The position numbers and the translations under genes were made by a program. The notes beneath the pieces were generated by a model. The model worked only from the letters and a program-made list of their open reading frames with translations, was not told the DNA's origin and did no database searches. This document shows positions 54,109 through 61,830 of a DNA stretch of 64,000 nucleotides, piece by piece (the first letter of the stretch is position 1; the number at the start of each line of letters is the position of its first letter). The DNA comes from Bradyrhizobium guangxiense (GTDB taxonomy: Bacteria; Pseudomonadota; Alphaproteobacteria; Rhizobiales; Xanthobacteraceae). The stretch is taken from contig NZ_CP022219.1 of NCBI RefSeq assembly GCF_004114915.1, positions 4,804,501 through 4,868,500 of the forward strand, read 5' to 3'.

Positions 54109-54110
54109 TC

Positions 54111-54929
54111 ATGGCCGTGACGGTAAAGACCTTTGCAAGCGCCAGCGAAGCGGCCGGCGCGCTGTCCTCCGATCGCAGCGCGCGCTATCTCGGCGGCGGC
54201 ACGCTGGTGATGCGGGCGCTGAACGAGGGCGACGTGTCGATCTCGACCGTTGTCCGCGCGCAGGATCAGGCGCTCACCCGCATCGACGCCTCGGGCCCGC
54301 GCGTCACGCTGGGCGCCGGCATCACCTTCGCACGCATACTCGCCGAGCGCGACCTCGCCTTCCTGCATGCCCCTGCCCGCTCGATCGGCGGTCCCGCCGT
54401 GCGCAACATGGGTACGGTCGGCGGCAATCTCTTCGCGCCGACGCCTTACGGCGATTTCACAGTGGCGCTACTGGCGCTCGACGCCACCGTCGCGGTGCAA
54501 GGCGGCTTCGGCTCCCGCGATATTCCGATCGAGGAGTTCTTGCAGGCGCGCGAGCGTCAGGCCGGAACGTTGGTGCTGTCGGTCTCCTGCACCCGGCCGG
54601 CCAGCAGCGAGGCGTTCCGCTATCGCAAGATCGCGCGGATCAAGCCGAAGGGCGGCTCGGTCATCACGCTCGCAGCACATCTGCCGGTCAGCGGCGGCCG
54701 GATCGCAGGCGCTCGCATCGGGGTGGGTTCGATGGCCCCGACGCAGATCCGCGCCCGCGCCGCCGAGCGAGCGCTGGAGGGCCGCACGCTGGACGCCGCG
54801 ACCATCGCGGCCGCCGCATCCGCGGCGACCGAGGGAACATCGCCATCAGACAATGCGCTCGGCAGCGCCTGGTATCGCCGCGAGATCGTCGGCGTGCATC
54901 TGCGGCGCCTGCTGTCGGGACAGGAATAG
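54111..54929 (+). CDS. FAD-binding medium subunit of molybdenum hydroxylase 2
   Basis: 272 aa. FAD motif YLGGGTLVMRALNEG and the second motif RNMGTVGGNLFAPTPYGDF, followed by the C-terminal flavoprotein domain (RYRKIARIKPKGGSVITLAAHL). The ATG at 54111, 3 bp after the SRPBCC stop, is preceded by AAGGAGG. With the 2Fe-2S and two Mo genes downstream it forms the second hydroxylase of this window. Electrons from the Mo site leave through FAD to an unknown acceptor. Confidence 0.9.
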   Translation: MAVTVKTFASASEAAGALSSDRSARYLGGGTLVMRALNEGDVSISTVVRAQDQALTRIDASGPRVTLGAGITFARILAERDLAFLHAPARSIGGPAVRNMGTVGGNLFAPTPYGDFTVALLALDATVAVQGGFGSRDIPIEEFLQARERQAGTLVLSVSCTRPASSEAFRYRKIARIKPKGGSVITLAAHLPVSGGRIAGARIGVGSMAPTQIRARAAERALEGRTLDAATIAAAASAATEGTSPSDNALGSAWYRREIVGVHLRRLLSGQE

Positions 54930-54935
54930 GTTGCC

Positions 54936-55412
54936 ATGGTAAAGATCCCCCTGCAATTTCGTCACAACGGCCGCGACGTCGCGATCTTCGTCGACGGCGG
55001 CACCAATCTGCTGGTCGCGCTGCGCGAATTGATCGGCGACATGACACCGAAATTCGGCTGCGGCCAAGGCGGCTGCGGCGCCTGCAGCGTGCTTGTCGAC
55101 GGCGAGCTGCACCTGTCCTGCCTGACGCTGGCGGAGACGGTTGCCGGCCGTTCCATCGAGACGCTCGACGGCATGAGGCAGGGCCCGAACCTGCATCCGC
55201 TGCAACGTGCCTTCGCCGACCATTTCGCCGCCCAATGCGGCTATTGCACGCCGGGCATGCTGATGGCCGCAAAAGCGCTGCTCGATCGCAACCCCGCTCC
55301 GAGCCGCGACGAGGTGGTCGAAGCCATCTCGGGCAACATCTGCCGCTGCACCGGTTACGAGCCGATCATCAATGCCATCCTCGCCGCCGCCGGCGGCCGG
55401 GTCAGCGCCTGA
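54936..55412 (+). CDS. (2Fe-2S)-binding small subunit of molybdenum hydroxylase 2
   Basis: 158 aa with both iron-sulfur motifs: CGQGGCGACSVLVDG...LSC and CGYCTPGMLMAAKALL...NICRCTGYEPII. 6 bp after the FAD gene, 8 bp before the first Mo subunit gene. Standard length and complete. Confidence 0.94.
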   Translation: MVKIPLQFRHNGRDVAIFVDGGTNLLVALRELIGDMTPKFGCGQGGCGACSVLVDGELHLSCLTLAETVAGRSIETLDGMRQGPNLHPLQRAFADHFAAQCGYCTPGMLMAAKALLDRNPAPSRDEVVEAISGNICRCTGYEPIINAILAAAGGRVSA

Positions 55413-55420
55413 GGTCAACC

Positions 55421-57016
55421 ATGCTGGAACTGCGCAAGGACATCTTCGCCGACGAGCGCGACGATAATTTGAAGGAAATCGGCAAGGGCACGCAGCGCCA
55501 GGACATGCTCGGCCACGTCACGGGCACGTCGAGCTATTTTGGCGATCACAAGCTGCAAGGGATGCTGCACCTGAAGGTCGTGCGCTCAACCCAGGCCCAT
55601 GCACGGCTGCGCCGCATCGACATCACCGAGGCCGAGCGCTCGGCCGGCGTCCGCCGGATCATTCGTGGCACTGATGTTCCGGTCAACCTCAACACGCTGC
55701 TCAGCCTGATCAATTTCGGCAAGGACGATGAGCCGTCGCTGGCGGTCGACAAGGTCCGCTACAGGGGCGAGCCGATTCTCGCCATCGTCGCCGACAGCGA
55801 GCGCGAGGCGTTCGAGGCGATCGCAAAGGTCAAGGTCGACTACGAGCCGCTCCCGACCGTGTTCGACGTCGAGGATGCGCTCAAGCCCGGCGCGCCCGTC
55901 GTCAACGAGACCTACCCGAAGAACGCCTTCATCTATCACGACGTCTACGACCACCAGCGCCTGCGCTTCGGCGATGCCGATGCGGCGCTCACGACCGCCG
56001 ATCATGTAATGGAACAGCGCTACCAGATGTCACCGATCGAGCACGCGCCGACCGAGACCAACGGCGCCATCGCGGCACCCGACACCAACGGCCGCTACAT
56101 CGTCTACACCTCGACCCAGGCGCTGTTCTTCTCGGTCGACACCTGCGCCAAGATTTTGGACGTGCCCTCCAACACCTTCCATTTCATCGGCGGCACGGTC
56201 GGCGGAGGATTCGGCGGCAAGGTGGACACGCTGACCGAGCCGCTCGCCATTCTCGGCGCCATGCTGACAGGGCGCCCTGTCCGTTACGTGTTTGGCCGTG
56301 AGGAGGAGATGCAGTACGGCCCACCGCGCGGCGCCGAGCGCATCTACATCAAGGACGGCGTGATGCGCGACGGCCGCATCGTCGCGCGCAAGATCCGCGC
56401 CTATTTCGACAGCGGCGCCTATACACGGCTCTCCAGCTACGCCGCGGTGAAATGCGCGGCGCATCTGCCGGGGCCCTACACCATTCCGAACGTCTATGGC
56501 GACGTCTACTGCGTCTTCACCAATCGCACGCCCGCGACCGCCATGCGCGGCTTCGGCGTCACCGCGATGGATTTCGCCATCGAATGCCAGATGGACAAGC
56601 TCGCCAACCTCGTCGGCATGGACCCGATGGAGTTCCGGATTCTGAACGCCTATCGCGACGGCGACATGAAGGCGCATCGGCGCGAGGCCAAGAACACCGC
56701 GCTGATCGAATGCGTCCAGGTCGCGGCCGAAAAGGCCAAGTGGCCGATCCGCGACGAGTTCAAGCGCGCGTCATCCCGCAAGGACGGCGGCGGCAGCCGC
56801 GCGGCCATTCCGCCCACGCCGACGGACTCTTCGCGCACGAGACCAGCCGCGCCGGTCCAGCAACGCACCAGTTACGACCGGCTTCCGCCCACCGTCACCC
56901 GCGAGCCCCCGCGCGAGCCGCCCCCACCGGCACCGCCGCCTTCCCCACCACGCCCGGCCGCACCGTCACACGGCGCGACCCGGTTCTCCTCCGTGTTCGG
57001 CACCAGGAGGCGCTAG
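55421..57016 (+). CDS. Molybdenum hydroxylase 2, N-terminal half of the split molybdopterin subunit
   Basis: 531 aa covering the a/b hammerhead domain (about 20-140) and the first Mo-binding domain, including GGTVGGGFGGKVDTLTEPLAI, AMRGFGVTAMDFAIECQMDKLA and the helical segment up to IECVQVAAEKAKWP. It then ends in about 75 residues rich in Pro, Ser and Arg (PREPPPPAPPPSPPRP) instead of continuing into the second Mo-binding domain, which is supplied by the next gene. The TAG stop is directly followed by the ATG of that gene. A natural precedent is nicotinate dehydrogenase, whose Mo subunit is also split into two polypeptides. Confidence 0.88.
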   Translation: MLELRKDIFADERDDNLKEIGKGTQRQDMLGHVTGTSSYFGDHKLQGMLHLKVVRSTQAHARLRRIDITEAERSAGVRRIIRGTDVPVNLNTLLSLINFGKDDEPSLAVDKVRYRGEPILAIVADSEREAFEAIAKVKVDYEPLPTVFDVEDALKPGAPVVNETYPKNAFIYHDVYDHQRLRFGDADAALTTADHVMEQRYQMSPIEHAPTETNGAIAAPDTNGRYIVYTSTQALFFSVDTCAKILDVPSNTFHFIGGTVGGGFGGKVDTLTEPLAILGAMLTGRPVRYVFGREEEMQYGPPRGAERIYIKDGVMRDGRIVARKIRAYFDSGAYTRLSSYAAVKCAAHLPGPYTIPNVYGDVYCVFTNRTPATAMRGFGVTAMDFAIECQMDKLANLVGMDPMEFRILNAYRDGDMKAHRREAKNTALIECVQVAAEKAKWPIRDEFKRASSRKDGGGSRAAIPPTPTDSSRTRPAAPVQQRTSYDRLPPTVTREPPREPPPPAPPPSPPRPAAPSHGATRFSSVFGTRRR

Positions 57017-58039
57017 ATGGCTCGGCATCGCGGACGCGGCATGGCGTCGATCAACTATCCCATCGGCATGAATCTCGGAGGCGATCCGAGCCAGGCTCTG
57101 GTGCATTCCAACCCGAGCGGCAAGTTCACGGTGGCGCTGTCGTCGATCGACCTCGGCCAGGGCATGAAATCGGTGACGCGCCAGATCTGCGCCGAGACGC
57201 TCGGCGTGCCCGTCGAGGACGTCTATGTCGACACCGCCGATTCCGACACCGGCCCGCATTGCATGGGCTCGTTCGCCTCGCGCGGCACCCATCGCGTCGG
57301 CAATGCCGTGATGGCGGCCGCACGGGAGGCCCGTGGCGTGATGATGGAGGCGGCGGCCGAAGAGCTCGAGGTGAACGCCGCCGATCTCGAAACCGACGGC
57401 CGCGGCAACATCCACGTCAAGGGTGCGCCGCACCGCTCGATCTCGACCAAGGACGTCGCGATTGCCGCGCAGTTCAAGCAGGGCAAGACCATCTCCGGGC
57501 GTGGCATCTTCCTGGTTCCGCTCTCCAACGTCGATCCGGAGACCGGCGAGATGTCGCCGGCAACCTGCTATGCCCATGCCTGCCTCGTCGCGGAAGTCGA
57601 GGTCGACGACGAGACCGGCGAGGTTGCGATGGTGCGGATGGACTCGGCTTACGAGCTCGGCCGTGCGCTCAACCCGCGGCTGGTCGAGCAGCAGCTGGTC
57701 GGCGGCGCCTGGATGGGCGTCAGCCATGCGCTCTACGAGACCCCGGAGCCCTATTATCCCGATCCCGTTCACGGGCCGCGCGATTTCGTCGAATATCTGA
57801 TGCCCGGCCCCGGCGACATCTGCCCGCATGACATCGCGGTGCTGGAACGCCCCGCGCCTGATGGTCCCTTCGGCGCCAAAGGTCCCGGCGAGATGTGCGC
57901 CAACCCGGTGCTGCCCGCCGTTGCGAATGCGATCTTCAACGCCGTCGGGGTCCGCATCGACGACCTGCCGATCACGCCCGAGAAGGTGCTGCGCGCGATC
58001 AAGGCGCAGGGCGGCGCGCGGCCGCAGGCGCGACGCTAG
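57017..58039 (+). CDS. Molybdenum hydroxylase 2, C-terminal half of the split molybdopterin subunit
   Basis: 340 aa equal to the second Mo-binding domain: VALSSIDLGQGMKSVTRQICAETLGVP, GSFASRGTHRVGNAVM, ELGRALNPRLVEQQLVGGAWMGVSHALYE, and the catalytic Glu in GAKGPGEMCANP. Its own ATG, Shine-Dalgarno (AGGAGG, 7 nt away, inside the previous gene's last codons) and N-terminal basic residues argue for independent translation rather than a frameshift artefact. It must assemble with the protein of 55421-57016 to hold the cofactor. Confidence 0.88.
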   Translation: MARHRGRGMASINYPIGMNLGGDPSQALVHSNPSGKFTVALSSIDLGQGMKSVTRQICAETLGVPVEDVYVDTADSDTGPHCMGSFASRGTHRVGNAVMAAAREARGVMMEAAAEELEVNAADLETDGRGNIHVKGAPHRSISTKDVAIAAQFKQGKTISGRGIFLVPLSNVDPETGEMSPATCYAHACLVAEVEVDDETGEVAMVRMDSAYELGRALNPRLVEQQLVGGAWMGVSHALYETPEPYYPDPVHGPRDFVEYLMPGPGDICPHDIAVLERPAPDGPFGAKGPGEMCANPVLPAVANAIFNAVGVRIDDLPITPEKVLRAIKAQGGARPQARR

Positions 58040-58049
58040 AGGATCGGTC

Positions 58050-58931
58050 GTGGCGGTTCGCAGCAACATCGTCGGCATCGACAGCCCGGAGGCGCTGGAG
58101 AAGGCGCTGCGCGCCGCCTACTATCTCGCCGACGAGGGCCTTGCGACATCGGCCTATCTCGGCCTCGCGCTCGGCAAGCCGCTGCTACTGGAGGGCGCCC
58201 CGGGCGTCGGCAAGACGGAGGCCGCCAAGGCCATCGCCGCCGTGCTCGGCCGCCGCCTGATCCGCCTGCAATGCTATGAGGGCATCGACGCGTCCGCCGC
58301 GCTCTACGAGTGGAACTATCCGCGCCAGATGCTCGCGATCCGCCAGGCGGGCGACGAGAGCATCGACATCTATGGCGAGACCTTCCTGATCGAGCGGCCG
58401 ATGCTGGCCGCGCTCCGCGCGCCCGATTCCACCGTGCTCCTGATCGACGAGATCGACCGCGCCGACCAGGAGTTCGAAGCGTTCCTGCTGGAATTCCTCT
58501 CCGACTTCCAGATCTCGATTCCCGAGCGCGGCACGGTTCGCGCGGCCGAACGTCCCGTGGTCGTGCTGACCTCGAACCGGACGCGGGATTTGCACGAGGC
58601 CTTGCGCCGCCGCTGCGTCTATCACTGGATCGACTATCCCAGCGCCGAGCGCGAGGCGCGGATCATCATGATGCGCGCCTCCAGCGTCGCCGAGGCCACG
58701 GCCCGCGCCGTCGTCGCAGCCGTGGAGAAGTTGCGGCGCGAACCCCTGAGCAAGGCGCCCGGCATCGCCGAGGCAGTCGACTGGGCCGAGGCCGCGACAT
58801 TGCTGCACAAGGGCGGCGCGCGCTGGCCGGATGCGTTCAAGCGCTCGATCGGCGTGGCGCTCAAGGACGAAGAGGATCTGCATTTCATCTCGCCGCGGCT
58901 CGATGCCATGCTCGCGGAGGCGACCGCATGA
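58050..58931 (+). CDS. MoxR-family AAA+ ATPase (CoxD-like)
   Basis: 293-aa ATPase from the GTG at 58050, which follows GAGGA. Walker A GAPGVGKTEAAKA, Walker B VLLIDEIDRADQEFEAFLLEFLSDFQI, sensor TSNRTRDLHEALRRRC. MoxR proteins together with VWA partners mature metalloenzymes; CoxD is required for the CuSMo centre of CO dehydrogenase. Overlaps the VWA gene by 4 bp and lies 10 bp downstream of the Mo subunit, so it very likely acts on molybdenum hydroxylase 2. Confidence 0.9.
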   Translation: MAVRSNIVGIDSPEALEKALRAAYYLADEGLATSAYLGLALGKPLLLEGAPGVGKTEAAKAIAAVLGRRLIRLQCYEGIDASAALYEWNYPRQMLAIRQAGDESIDIYGETFLIERPMLAALRAPDSTVLLIDEIDRADQEFEAFLLEFLSDFQISIPERGTVRAAERPVVVLTSNRTRDLHEALRRRCVYHWIDYPSAEREARIIMMRASSVAEATARAVVAAVEKLRREPLSKAPGIAEAVDWAEAATLLHKGGARWPDAFKRSIGVALKDEEDLHFISPRLDAMLAEATA

Positions 58932-60049
58932 ATCCCGAGCCGCAGCTCCCGCGCGCCGCCCGCGTCTTCGTCGCCTTCGTCCCCCTGCTGCGCGCGAACG
59001 GCTTTGCCGTGGCGCCCGAGCAGACCACGACGTTCCTGGCCGCGATCGAGCTGCTCGGCCCACGCGACATCGAGCAGATCAGGCAAGCCGCCCTGGCGAC
59101 GCTGGCTCCGCCACCCGAACGACGCGCGACCTTCGACCGATTGTTCGACCTGCACTTCCGCGGCAGCGAGGCGATTACGCGCGATGACGAGGGCGAGGAC
59201 GACGAGACGGTCCGTCTTCAGGAGGAGCGCCGTGACGGCGAGGAGCCCCTGCTCTCGGACGAGGCGAGCGAGTCGGGTCTCACCGCGACCCGAAGCGAGG
59301 CATTGGTCGAGCGCCGCTTCGGCGACAGCTCAGGCTCCGATGCGCTGCGTCGCCTGACGCGGGAGGCGCCGCGGCGCCTGCCGCGTCGGCGCGGGCACCG
59401 CCGCATGCGGGCGCGCCGCGGACCCTTCGCCGATCTTCGCCGCACTTTGCGCGACAGCGTCCGCAGCGACGGCGAGATCCTGCGGCTCGGCCACATGAGG
59501 CGGCGCCAGCGCCCGCGCAAGATGCTGCTGCTGATCGACGTTTCCGGCTCGATGAAGAGCCGCACGGAGGAGAACATGAAGCTCGCGCATGCGCTGGTGC
59601 AGGCCGCGCCCGATGTCGAGGTGTTCACCTTCGGCACCCGGCTGACCCGCGTCACCCGTCCGTTGCGGTTGAAGCGACGCGAGCAGGCCATGAACGCTGC
59701 CGCGCATCTGGTCAGCGACTGGGACGGCGGCACCCGGATCGGCGATGCGCTCCAGGCCTTCCTCGCCGTGCCCCGCTTCGGGGGCTATGCCCGCGGCGCC
59801 GCCGTGGTCATCGTATCCGACGGTCTCGAACGCGGCGAGACCGACGCTCTTCGCGACGCCGTCGCGAAATTGTCGCGGCGGGCCTGGCGCTTGAGCTGGC
59901 TGACGCCGCTGGCGACAAGCCCCGGCTTTCGCCCGCAAACCGAGGCGCTCATCGCCATTGAGCGCTTCGTCGACGACCTCGTGGATGGCGGTTCGAGCGC
60001 GTCGATCGTCGCGCACATTCTGGCGCTGGGACGAAGGAGAGCGGCGTGA
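58928..60049 (+). CDS. VWA-domain protein (CoxE-like maturation factor)
   Basis: 373 aa. An N-terminal helical domain (residues 1-85, LLRANGFAVAPEQTTTFLAAIELLGPRDI) typical of CoxE-like proteins, an acidic then Arg-rich middle (about 85-190) and a von Willebrand A domain with the MIDAS sequence DVSGSMK and later GTRIG and SDGLERGE. It works with the MoxR ATPase. The MoxR stop and this ATG form ATGA. Ends overlapping the amidohydrolase gene by 4 bp. Confidence 0.88.
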   Translation: MNPEPQLPRAARVFVAFVPLLRANGFAVAPEQTTTFLAAIELLGPRDIEQIRQAALATLAPPPERRATFDRLFDLHFRGSEAITRDDEGEDDETVRLQEERRDGEEPLLSDEASESGLTATRSEALVERRFGDSSGSDALRRLTREAPRRLPRRRGHRRMRARRGPFADLRRTLRDSVRSDGEILRLGHMRRRQRPRKMLLLIDVSGSMKSRTEENMKLAHALVQAAPDVEVFTFGTRLTRVTRPLRLKRREQAMNAAAHLVSDWDGGTRIGDALQAFLAVPRFGGYARGAAVVIVSDGLERGETDALRDAVAKLSRRAWRLSWLTPLATSPGFRPQTEALIAIERFVDDLVDGGSSASIVAHILALGRRRAA

Positions 60050-60930
60050 CCGATATTGTCGACGGCCACCATCACATCTGGCGGCAGGCCGACCTGCCCT
60101 GGCTGATCGGTCCGATGCAACCGCGCATCTTCGGCCCGTATGAGCCGATCCGGCGCGACTATCCGATTCAAGAATACCTCGACGACCTCAAGGGCACCGG
60201 CGTCACCCGCTCGGTCTATGTGCAGACCAATTGGGCCAACGACCGTTTCGAGGACGAGGCGGCCTGGGTGCAACAGACGGCGGACCAACACGGCTGGCCG
60301 CACGCGATCGTCGCCTATGCCAATTTTTCCGTCGAGGACGTGCGTCCCCAGCTCGATTGCCTGAAGCGGTATCCGCTGGTGCGCGGCGTGCGCATGCAGC
60401 TGCACTGGCACGAGAACCCGCTCTACCGCTTTGCAGCCCGCGCCGATCTTTGCGCCGACCCGACGATCCAGCGCAATGTCGCCCGTCTTGCCGAGTATGG
60501 CTGGAGCTTCGATTTGCAGGTATTCACGGCCCAAATGCCGCAGGCCGCAGCACTGGCCGAGTCCTGCCCCGGCGTGACCTTCATCCTCCAGCATGCCGGC
60601 ATGCTCGAAGATCTCTCGCCTGCGGGCCGCTCCGCCTGGCGCGGCGGGATGGCCCGGCTCGCGGCCTGCCCGAACGTGGTGTCAAAACTTTCCGGGCTCG
60701 GCACCTTCATCCATCGCAACGATCCCGCGCACATCGCCGCCGTGCTCACCGATACCGTCGCGATCTTCGGCGCCGAGCGCTGCCTGTTCGGCTCCAACTT
60801 CCCGATCGAGAAATTGTGGACCAGCTATCGCGAGTTCGTCGGCGCCTTTCGCACGGCCGCCGCGCCGTTCAGCGCCGAGCAGCAGGATGCCATGTTCAGG
60901 ACGACGGCGATCCGCGTCTACCGGCTTTGA
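60046..60930 (+). CDS. Amidohydrolase (COG3618-type lactonase)
   Basis: 294 aa from the GTG at 60046, which follows AAGGAG. Metal-binding IVDGHHHIWR at the N-terminus and C-terminal GSNFPIEKLW place it in the PF04909 amidohydrolase group that hydrolyses lactones and related rings. The internal segment YPLVRGVRMQLHWHENP is typical. It probably opens a lactone or cyclic amide made after the hydroxylation step. Confidence 0.87.
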   Translation: MTDIVDGHHHIWRQADLPWLIGPMQPRIFGPYEPIRRDYPIQEYLDDLKGTGVTRSVYVQTNWANDRFEDEAAWVQQTADQHGWPHAIVAYANFSVEDVRPQLDCLKRYPLVRGVRMQLHWHENPLYRFAARADLCADPTIQRNVARLAEYGWSFDLQVFTAQMPQAAALAESCPGVTFILQHAGMLEDLSPAGRSAWRGGMARLAACPNVVSKLSGLGTFIHRNDPAHIAAVLTDTVAIFGAERCLFGSNFPIEKLWTSYREFVGAFRTAAAPFSAEQQDAMFRTTAIRVYRL

Positions 60931-60961
60931 CAGACAAGAAACAGGACAGGGAGGGCAATGA

Positions 60962-61810
60962 ATGGCGCTGGAGATCAAGATCCTGGACTATGGCGATATC
61001 GAGCTGGAATCGAGCTTTCTGGTGCTCGGCCGCGACTGCGGCCGGACCCGCCGCGTGCTCACGCTCGGCTTCCTGATCCTCGGCGGCAAATATCCGGTCG
61101 TGGTCGACACCGGCTACCGCTCCAACCAGATCATGGAGACGCTGGGCATGCGCGGATTGCAGTACCACGAGAACATGATCGAAAACCAGCTCGCACGCCA
61201 CGGCGTGCGCATGGGCGACGTCCGCTTCGTCTGCCACACCCATCTGCACATCGACCATGCCGGCAAGGACGATCTGTTCCCGATGAACACGACTGTCGTA
61301 CTCAACCGCAAGGAGCTCGAATATTCGGTCTCCGGCCTGATGCACCCGCAATATCCGGCGCCGGACATCAAGCATCTGATCGACCGGTTGCACACCAAGA
61401 GCGCGCTGCGCTTCCTCGATCTCGAGATCACCGGCCCGATCGAACTGATGCCCGGGGTCTATTGCGACGCCGCCAATGCGCACACGGAGGGCTCGATGAA
61501 CATCATCGTCGAGACTGCGGATGGGATCGCCACTATCTGCGGCGACGTGATCTACGATTTCAACGACCAGATCGTCACGCCGTTCAACGAGATTCACGAT
61601 TGGGAGCCGCGCACGACCGGCAACCACGGCACCAGCAAGCGGGCGGAGAAGGCCTCGATCAAGAAGCTGCTCAGCAATTCGCGCTATCTGCTGCCGGTGC
61701 ATGACCGTCCCGCCAAGATCGAAGGCGGCAACGTCGTCGGGCGCCTGCACGACCAGGTCCCCGGCCCGATCGTGCAATCGCTGCCTGCACGCAATTGGTT
61801 CCCGGCGTAA
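60962..61810 (+). CDS. Metallo-beta-lactamase-fold hydrolase (AHL-lactonase-like)
   Basis: 282 aa. Zinc-binding HTHLHIDHAG (residues about 93-102), further ligands in ANAHTEGSMNI and GDVIYDF, and VHDRP near the C-terminus. The HxHxDH pattern fits N-acyl-homoserine lactonase-like enzymes, but in this operon a pathway lactone or ester is a likelier substrate than quorum signals (inference). The ATG at 60962 is 31 bp after the amidohydrolase. Confidence 0.88.
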   Translation: MALEIKILDYGDIELESSFLVLGRDCGRTRRVLTLGFLILGGKYPVVVDTGYRSNQIMETLGMRGLQYHENMIENQLARHGVRMGDVRFVCHTHLHIDHAGKDDLFPMNTTVVLNRKELEYSVSGLMHPQYPAPDIKHLIDRLHTKSALRFLDLEITGPIELMPGVYCDAANAHTEGSMNIIVETADGIATICGDVIYDFNDQIVTPFNEIHDWEPRTTGNHGTSKRAEKASIKKLLSNSRYLLPVHDRPAKIEGGNVVGRLHDQVPGPIVQSLPARNWFPA

Positions 61811-61830
61811 CGGGGCTCGAGGATCAACTG

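Noticed and set aside
55421..58039. Interpretation of the two Mo-subunit genes as one gene broken by a nonsense or frameshift error
   Set aside because: The second gene has its own well-placed Shine-Dalgarno and ATG, and the first has a long unique Pro-rich tail, which a simple point error would not create.
60962..61810. Calling the MBL-fold protein a quorum-quenching lactonase
   Set aside because: Only the general HxHxDH metal motif supports it, while the operon context points to a catabolic lactone or ester.
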